64,000 nt of DNA. Origin: Bacteroidales bacterium (lineage in GTDB: Bacteria > Bacteroidota > Bacteroidia > Bacteroidales > Bacteroidaceae). Below, piece by piece: positions 58,537 through 64,000 of this stretch. The translations under genes were made by a program, and so were the position numbers. Location of the stretch: NCBI GenBank assembly GCA_015060835.1, contig SUXT01000003.1, positions 1 through 64,000 on the forward strand. Reading direction: 5' to 3'. A model generated the notes under the pieces. It searched no databases, was not told the origin of the DNA, and was given only the letters and a program-made list of their open reading frames with translations. Every line of letters starts with the position of its first letter. The stretch's first letter is position 1.

Positions 58537-60210
58537 ATGCTCACATCACTACAAATAAAGAACTACGCACTTATAGAAAAGCTTGAAGTAGACTTCTCCT
58601 CAGGCTTCTCTGTAATAACCGGAGAGACCGGAACCGGAAAATCGGTACTCTTGGGAGCAATATCCATGCTCCTCGGCGAACGCTCCGACTCCAAACTTGT
58701 GCGCGAGGGAGCCGACAAATGTATCATCGAAGGCACATTCGACATCTCCACACTCGACCTCGAAAGCCTCTTCGAAGAAAATGAGCTTGAATACGATGCC
58801 CACGAATGTATCATACGCCGCGAACTATCCTCAACAGGCCGCGGACGGTTCTTCGTAAACGACACCCCCGTCTCAGCCGCATTACTCAAAGAGATTGGAG
58901 GCAGGCTCATAGACATACATTCGCAGCACAAGAACCTGCTGTTAGGTAACAAGAACTACCAACTGAACGTGCTCGACCTGCTCGCAGCAGACGAAGAACA
59001 GCTCGAAGAGTACCGCGCACTCTACAAACAATACGACACCACACGCAAGGAGCTACAGAAAGCAAAAGAACAGCTCGAAGCAGTGCGCAATGATGAGGAG
59101 TGGCTTCGCTATCAACTCGAAGAGATTGACGGAGCCTCATTCAGCGAAGGAGAACAGGAGGAACTGGAACAGGAATCGGAACAACTCACACATGCCGAAG
59201 AGATACAATCGGCACTGCACAAAGCAATAATACTAATAGACAACGACGAGAAAAGCCTGCTCCAATCACTGCGCGAAGCTGCTTCATCGCTCAGCCGCGT
59301 AGCTCCGCACTATCCCGTAGCCGAGGCACTCGCCGAGCGCATAGAGAGCAACTACATAGAACTTAAAGACTGTTGCAACGAAATACGCCACAACGCAGAG
59401 AGCAGCACATTCTCTCCGGCCCGACTCGAACAGATAGAGGCACGCCTGACGCTGATGTACGACCTCTTCAAGAAACACCACGTAGAGAGTATCGATGCCC
59501 TGCTCGCCCTTGCCGAAGAGTATCGCACACGACTCGACAACATAATCTGTGGCGACGACCGCATAGCAGAACTCGAAAAATCGGTTGCCACACAGCGAAA
59601 AGAACTCACAGCGCTCGCCGGCCTACTCACAGAGCTGCGCCAAACAGCAGCAGACACCCTGCGCGAAAAGATAACAGCAATACTCGTAACTCTGGGAATG
59701 CCCAAGATTCGCTTCGAAGCGACACTTTCCGCAACCGATGACTTTACCCCCACAGGCTGCGACAAGGCAACCTTCCTGTTTTCGGCAAACAGCATAAGTC
59801 CCATGCAGCCCCTTGCCGAAGTGGCATCAGGCGGAGAGATGGCGCGAGTGATGCTCGCCCTGAAGTCAATAATAGCAGAATTCACAGCAATGCCCACACT
59901 CATATTCGACGAGATAGACACCGGAATATCGGGCATACTCGCCGAACGCATGGGACGTCTCATGCAACAGATGGGCAGCATGGAACGACAAGTAATAAGC
60001 ATCACCCACCTGCCACAAGTGGCAGCACTCGGTTCGCGCCACTACAAAGTGTGCAAAGAGGAGGGCGACGGTGGCACACGCACCTACATACGCCCGCTCG
60101 ACACCGAAGAACGCATCAGGGAAATAGCGCAGATGATGAGCGGCGAACAGCTCACCGAAGCGGCTATCGACACAGCCCGCAACCTTATATCAACCAATAA
60201 CCAGCAATAA
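58537..60210 (+). CDS. recN: DNA repair protein RecN
   Basis: A 557-residue SMC-like ATPase for double-strand break repair. The N-terminal half has Walker A GETGTGKSVLLGAI near residue 30. A long helical coiled coil (about 150-360) follows, and then the C-terminal half with the signature VASGGEMARVMLALK, Walker B TLIFDEIDTGISG and the histidine loop ISITHLPQVAALGS. It begins six bases after the CoaBC-DUF4835 fusion, in the dnaN operon. Confidence 0.96.
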   Translation: MLTSLQIKNYALIEKLEVDFSSGFSVITGETGTGKSVLLGAISMLLGERSDSKLVREGADKCIIEGTFDISTLDLESLFEENELEYDAHECIIRRELSSTGRGRFFVNDTPVSAALLKEIGGRLIDIHSQHKNLLLGNKNYQLNVLDLLAADEEQLEEYRALYKQYDTTRKELQKAKEQLEAVRNDEEWLRYQLEEIDGASFSEGEQEELEQESEQLTHAEEIQSALHKAIILIDNDEKSLLQSLREAASSLSRVAPHYPVAEALAERIESNYIELKDCCNEIRHNAESSTFSPARLEQIEARLTLMYDLFKKHHVESIDALLALAEEYRTRLDNIICGDDRIAELEKSVATQRKELTALAGLLTELRQTAADTLREKITAILVTLGMPKIRFEATLSATDDFTPTGCDKATFLFSANSISPMQPLAEVASGGEMARVMLALKSIIAEFTAMPTLIFDEIDTGISGILAERMGRLMQQMGSMERQVISITHLPQVAALGSRHYKVCKEEGDGGTRTYIRPLDTEERIREIAQMMSGEQLTEAAIDTARNLISTNNQQ

Positions 60211-60226
60211 AACAACAGACTATAAT

Positions 60227-60973
60227 ATGGCAGTAAATAACGAAATGATATTCGGTGTACGCGCCGTACTTGAGGCACTCGACGCCGGCAAAGAGATTGA
60301 CAAGATACTCATTAAGAAAGATATACAGAGTGAACTTTCACGCGAACTGTTCGCAGCCCTCAAAGGCCGCACAATCCCCGTACAGCGTGTGCCGGTGGAG
60401 AAACTCAACCGCATCACCCGCAAGAACCATCAGGGAGTGATTGCCTTTGTATCGGCAGTGGAATATGCAAGCATAGAGACTGTAGTGCCCACACTCTTCG
60501 AAGAGGGAAAGACTCCTCTACTGGTGCTTCTCGACGGCATCACCGATGTGCGCAACTTCGGCTCGATAGCCCGTACCTGCGACTGTGCAGGAGTAGATGC
60601 AGTAATTATTCCCATGCACGGCAGTGTAACCGTCAATGCCGATGCCGTAAAGACATCGGCAGGCGCACTGCACACACTGCCCGTATGCCGCGAAAAGAAT
60701 ATCACCGAAACACTCAAATACCTGAAGGCAAGCGGCCTGCGCATAGTATGTGCCACAGAAAAGGGTAAAATGAACTACACGGCAAGCGACCTTACCGCCC
60801 CCGTATGCGTAGTAATGGGAGCCGAAGACACAGGAATACCCGCCGAACATCTTGCCCTCTGCGACGATTGGGTGTCAATACCGCAGTACGGCCGCATAGA
60901 ATCACTCAACGTATCCGTAGCAACAGCAGTCATACTCTACGAAGCTGTACGCCAGCGCCACACAAACGAATAA
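60227..60973 (+). CDS. rlmB: 23S rRNA (guanosine-2'-O-)-methyltransferase RlmB, TrmH/SpoU family
   Basis: A 248-residue methyltransferase. The N-terminal substrate-binding domain (about 5-75) has FGVRAVLEALDAGKEI. The SPOUT catalytic domain has the three family motifs: ITDVRNFGSIARTCDCAG (motif 1), VCVVMGAEDTGIPAEHLALCD (motif 2) and SIPQYGRIESLNVSVATAVILYE (motif 3). RlmB methylates G2251 of 23S rRNA in E. coli. It starts 16 bases after recN. Confidence 0.93.
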   Translation: MAVNNEMIFGVRAVLEALDAGKEIDKILIKKDIQSELSRELFAALKGRTIPVQRVPVEKLNRITRKNHQGVIAFVSAVEYASIETVVPTLFEEGKTPLLVLLDGITDVRNFGSIARTCDCAGVDAVIIPMHGSVTVNADAVKTSAGALHTLPVCREKNITETLKYLKASGLRIVCATEKGKMNYTASDLTAPVCVVMGAEDTGIPAEHLALCDDWVSIPQYGRIESLNVSVATAVILYEAVRQRHTNE

Positions 60974-60977
60974 GAAT

Positions 60978-62648
60978 ATGAAAAGCAGACTTTTACTGAT
61001 ACTGCTGCTGCTCCCCCTCTGCCTCGGTGCAAAGGCACCCAAGAAGGTAACAGCAGGGCGCAGCTCCGTAGTAAGCATACTCACATTCAAAGACGGCAAA
61101 CTGCTGCGCAGCGGCACAGGAGTATTCACCGGCAGCGACGGCGAACTGCTCTCCACCTACTCACTATTCGTTGATTGCGACAGCGCCGTAGCGATAGACA
61201 ACCGCGGCACAATGCGTCAAATAGTGAAAGTATCAGGCGCCGACGAAATATACGACTGCATACGCGCATACGCACAGCCCGATAAAAAATTGCAGGCCCT
61301 CACCCCGGCCACACAGCCCTCCACCACTGCCGAGAAGCTCTATCTGGTAGCCTACGGCATGAAGAAGAGCGGCACGATAGAAGAGACCACAATCGAGAAA
61401 GTCGACACAATAGCAGGCGGCAACAGCTACTATACCATAAGCCTGCCCAAGCGCGAAAAGCACACCTCAGCCCCCCTGCTCAACGAACAGGGCGAACTTG
61501 TGGCACTGCTGCAATCAGTTGGCACAGGCGACACACTGAAGAGCCACGCCATTTCAGCAAAGTTCGTGAAAAGCCTCACCATAAAAGCCGCCAACTACAA
61601 CAGCAACCGCTTCACCCGCATAGGCATAAAGAAGAGCCTGCCGGAGACCGAAGAAGAGGCACTGTCATGCCTGATGCTTCAATCTTTCTCATCGGACAGC
61701 ACGGCATACAGCACCATGCTCGCAGAGTTTCTCGCCCAATACCCCGAAAGCTATCAAGGCTATCTGCACAGAGCAGAATACAACGTATCGAAGCTGAAGG
61801 AATATAAGGAAGCCCTCGCCGATTGGGAAAAGGCACTCACGCTCGCCGACAAGAAAGAGGAGGTGTGGTACCACAAAGCCAACAGCCTCTATGCCCACAA
61901 ACTCTATGCCGACTCCATTGCAGGCACAGCCTACTCCATCGACACAGCAATAGCCTGCATCGACCGTGCAATAGAGATTGACCGACAGCCGCTATTTCTG
62001 CGTCTGAAAGGCAATCTGCACTATACCAAGCGCGACTACGCTACAGCCTTTGACAGCTACGCTTCACTATCATCCACCAACCTGCGCAGTGCCGAGATAT
62101 TCATGCTCGCTGCCAACTGCAAGGAGATTCTCGGCGACAGCGATGCAGCCATTCTGCAACTCGACAGCGCAATAGCAACCTTCGGACGCGTACCCATAAC
62201 AGCTATGGCACCCTACGTGCTCAACCGCGGTCTTGTAAAGTATCGTGCAGGACGCTACCGCGAAGCAGTGCTCGACTACAACATCTACGAAAATCTGCTC
62301 AGCGGCAACGTGAATGCCAACTTCTACTATATGCGCCAGCAGGCAGAGTACAACGGCAAGATGTACCGTCTCGCCCTCGCCGACATTGAGCTTGCACTGA
62401 AACTGGAGCCTGAGAACATACTCTTCCTGCTCGAAAAAGGTCGCCTATGCTACCGCGTGAACATGATAGACGATGCCATCCCCACGCTCGAAAAAGCCGT
62501 GAAGATAGCCCCCGACAGCCCCGATGCCTACTATCTGCTTGCACGTTGCCAGATGGCAAAAGGCAACAAGTCGGACGCTAAGCAGAATCTCGAAAAGGCA
62601 CAGAAACTCGGACACCCCGGTGCGGCAGAGACGCTGAAAAGCCTATAA
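60978..62648 (+). CDS. Exported degenerate trypsin-like domain plus TPR repeats
   Basis: A 556-residue protein with a signal peptide (cut near LGAKA, residue 19). Residues about 25-210 resemble a trypsin-like serine protease fold (SSVVSILTFKDGKLLRSGTGVF), but the catalytic positions look lost: LLSTYSLF stands where a TxxHV is expected, and HTSAPLLNEQG where GNSGGP is expected. From about 215 to 556 there are helical tetratricopeptide repeats (for example AYYLLARCQMAKGNKSDAKQNLEKA). It probably serves as a periplasmic scaffold. It is the last gene of the dnaN operon, four bases after rlmB. Confidence 0.85.
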   Translation: MKSRLLLILLLLPLCLGAKAPKKVTAGRSSVVSILTFKDGKLLRSGTGVFTGSDGELLSTYSLFVDCDSAVAIDNRGTMRQIVKVSGADEIYDCIRAYAQPDKKLQALTPATQPSTTAEKLYLVAYGMKKSGTIEETTIEKVDTIAGGNSYYTISLPKREKHTSAPLLNEQGELVALLQSVGTGDTLKSHAISAKFVKSLTIKAANYNSNRFTRIGIKKSLPETEEEALSCLMLQSFSSDSTAYSTMLAEFLAQYPESYQGYLHRAEYNVSKLKEYKEALADWEKALTLADKKEEVWYHKANSLYAHKLYADSIAGTAYSIDTAIACIDRAIEIDRQPLFLRLKGNLHYTKRDYATAFDSYASLSSTNLRSAEIFMLAANCKEILGDSDAAILQLDSAIATFGRVPITAMAPYVLNRGLVKYRAGRYREAVLDYNIYENLLSGNVNANFYYMRQQAEYNGKMYRLALADIELALKLEPENILFLLEKGRLCYRVNMIDDAIPTLEKAVKIAPDSPDAYYLLARCQMAKGNKSDAKQNLEKAQKLGHPGAAETLKSL

Positions 62649-62673
62649 GGAGGGAATATTTCTGCTTTTGTAT

Positions 62674-62729
62674 AGAAGCTGTTTGAATTATATTTCAGAA
62701 TTATTTTTCAAAAAATTCAAACAGTTTCT
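62674..62729. repeat. Short (56-bp) deleted copy of the MITE
   Basis: Both ends of the 189-bp element are present (AGAAGCTGTTTGAATT and AATTCAAACAGTTTCT) without the middle. It forms a hairpin and may terminate the dnaN operon. Confidence 0.6.
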
Positions 62730-62780
62730 AACATTTGCAGGTTAAATTCGCCTCTAATTCAGTTATTTAGAAGGTGATAT

Positions 62781-63635
62781 ATGATAAGGATAAAGAAATA
62801 TAGCACCATATTTATGATGCTTATCGCTATAGTGGGGGTATTTCTGTTTGCCGGAATGTCATTTACACAGTCTCTCTCTGATATAAAACAGATAAAACAT
62901 TTCTATGTACGCTATATGAAAGCGATGGAAGAGGGAGATGATGAAATGAGAGAAACATTGGTGCAGCAGTTCCTTACAAAAGAGATGCAAGCGAAAATGG
63001 GACGTTTGGTAGATGCTACAGGTAGCAATCCGTTACTGCGCACACAAGATGTATCCACCTTTGGCAGACAAAGCCTTCGATGTAAGCATTTGGAAGACGA
63101 TTGGTATATGGTTTCGTACTGGTGGAACGAGATGGACAGCGCCGGTATTCACATTCCTCTAAAGATTGTAAAGGACGCAAACGGGCAGCCGCGTATCGGA
63201 TATGTAACACCGGAATATACACGAGAAGGCTACGGCAATCAAATCTTTGACATTTCAGCAGTAGATGTTAAAGATGATAAGGACGCCTACACGTTTGTTG
63301 AGACATTCATCAAGGCGTATGTCTATCCATACGTTAAGATGCTTCCTTCTCTTGAGCAGGATTTGCTACGTTTGCGCCAAACATATTTTACAGCCGATAT
63401 GCAGATAAAATATACCACTATGTCGCAATTGTTCCTTGAAGATGCAAACCCGATAGACCCATTGATCGGTTGTGCTGATTTTGATGCATTCTGGTATAGT
63501 TCGCTCAATGTTGAGTCTATAGGAAGTAACCTTTTTACGGTTTGGTATAATACAGGTAATGGTATTATTCGAGTTAAGTTAGTAGTGACACGTATGAACG
63601 GGAAATACCGCATTTGTGACTTGAAATTGGAATAA
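62781..63635 (+). CDS. Membrane-anchored hypothetical protein with a duplicated DUF3828-like domain
   Basis: A 284-residue protein with one N-terminal hydrophobic segment (about 9-30: FMMLIAIVGVFLFAGMSF). Two similar halves are visible: residues 35-150 (IKHFYVRYMKAMEEGDDEM, FLTKEMQAKM, ... SYWW) and 170-284 (VETFIKAYVYPYV, YFTADMQIKYTT, ... VWYN). They resemble NTF2/DUF3828-like modules. The family is not identified and the function unknown. AAGGTGATAT precedes the ATG. The codons are visibly richer in A/T than in the neighbouring genes, hinting at recent acquisition. Confidence 0.6.
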   Translation: MIRIKKYSTIFMMLIAIVGVFLFAGMSFTQSLSDIKQIKHFYVRYMKAMEEGDDEMRETLVQQFLTKEMQAKMGRLVDATGSNPLLRTQDVSTFGRQSLRCKHLEDDWYMVSYWWNEMDSAGIHIPLKIVKDANGQPRIGYVTPEYTREGYGNQIFDISAVDVKDDKDAYTFVETFIKAYVYPYVKMLPSLEQDLLRLRQTYFTADMQIKYTTMSQLFLEDANPIDPLIGCADFDAFWYSSLNVESIGSNLFTVWYNTGNGIIRVKLVVTRMNGKYRICDLKLE

Positions 63636-63650
63636 CAGCATCCCTTCGCG

Positions 63651-63800
63651 TATTTAAGTATAAGCATCTGGATGCGCTTAAAATACAACCGTAAGGATAT
63701 TACGCGCGGCTTCAGGTTCAATTGGATTTAATGTATGTAAGCGCATTGTAAATGCTGATACTCAGAACATCCGCATTATAAATGCGGATGGACAGGACAG
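63651..63800. repeat. REP-like palindrome cluster, copy 2 (inverted)
   Basis: It holds the reverse complement of 6785-6935: AAGCATC-GATGCGCTT (63663-63678), GCATTGTAAATGC (63743-63755) and the hairpin CATCCGCATT-ATA-AATGCGGATG (63768-63790), followed by GACAGGACA. Confidence 0.65.
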
Positions 63801-64000
63801 ATATGGATCATACTGAGTATTGTTCTTATTTGCCCATTGTATCACCTCTCTACTCAATGATTTCGACATCCTTTCTTGAGCGATTTCCTGTAAACTCTCT
63901 GAGCCTCCACCCCTCTTATGAATTTGGTCTACTGACAGCCCATCATAGATATCTGATATATCCACAACAGAACCCACGTAAGTTACCGAGCTAAAATCTG
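63762..64000 (-). CDS. Partial hypothetical ORF at the right edge (5' end outside)
   Basis: An open frame of about 79 codons enters from the right edge on the minus strand. It contains DISDIYDGLSVDQIHKR and SLQEIAQERMSKSLSREVIQWANKN, which look like real protein sequence (alternating charged and hydrophobic residues). The last ten or so codons are encoded by the REP-like palindrome, so the gene may be truncated at its 3' end. No family is recognised. Confidence 0.35.
   Translation of the reverse strand, partial: DFSSVTYVGSVVDISDIYDGLSVDQIHKRGGGSESLQEIAQERMSKSLSREVIQWANKNNTQYDPYLSCPSAFIMRMF

Overview
The window looks like the chromosome of a gut-type Bacteroidales (phylum Bacteroidota). Support: -7 promoter boxes of the TAnnTTTG type, sometimes with a -33 TTTG about 20 bases upstream; Bacteroidota-typical families (DUF4491, DUF3127, DUF4835, DUF4369/TlpA lipoproteins, PepSY-like lipoproteins, Rho with a long N-terminal extension); and many secreted glycan-active and mucin-active enzymes. 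The genus cannot be fixed from sequence reading alone. No rRNA, tRNA or CRISPR array was seen.

Layout. 1-1184: end of an insertion element, then a membrane sulfatase/LTA-synthase-like gene it has truncated. 1201-1389: a 189-bp MITE-like repeat. 1588-4112: RNase R overlapping a small mutarotase-like gene. 4161-6358: a repeat, then a two-component system. 6359-7380: intergenic repeats. 7381-13606: a large secreted papain-like peptidase and a sulfatase. 13607-14568: more repeats. 14569-22761: a probable operon of a secreted HExxH protein, a six-hairpin glycosidase-like protein, a GH110 alpha-1,3-galactosidase-like lipoprotein and two tandem sialate O-acetylesterase-like proteins. 23142-26441: a two-esterase fusion protein. 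26525-33475 (minus): MutS, a SNF2 helicase and DUF4491. 33715-36264: START-like protein, Asd and two PepSY-like proteins. 36519-39899: an M60-like mucin peptidase. 39975-45424: NhaA, EngB, a thioredoxin lipoprotein and Rho. 45507-45809: a 303-bp element with 17-bp terminal inverted repeats. 45811-53791: GH2 beta-galactosidase, a DUF1080 lipoprotein, L-aspartate oxidase, an AspT/YidE-type transporter and an SGNH hydrolase. 53870-62648: DUF3127, then DnaN, a DEDDh exonuclease, a CoaBC-DUF4835 fusion, RecN, RlmB and a degenerate-protease/TPR protein. 62781-64000: an atypical duplicated-domain protein, palindromic repeats and a partial ORF.

How the genes fit together. The exported enzymes (M60-like and HExxH peptidases, papain-like peptidase, sulfatase, GH110, GH2, two sialate O-acetylesterase-like proteins, fused esterase) match the chemistry needed to dismantle host mucin: protein cleavage, O-deacetylation of sialic acid, desulfation, and removal of alpha- and beta-galactose. 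No SusC/SusD pair is present, so this is not a classical polysaccharide utilisation locus. The rest is mostly housekeeping: RNA decay, transcription termination, DNA replication and repair, coenzyme A and NAD synthesis. The strongest oddities are the CoaBC-DUF4835 fusion, the dual esterase, the diverged esterase pair, and several families of non-coding repeats in the intergenic spaces.
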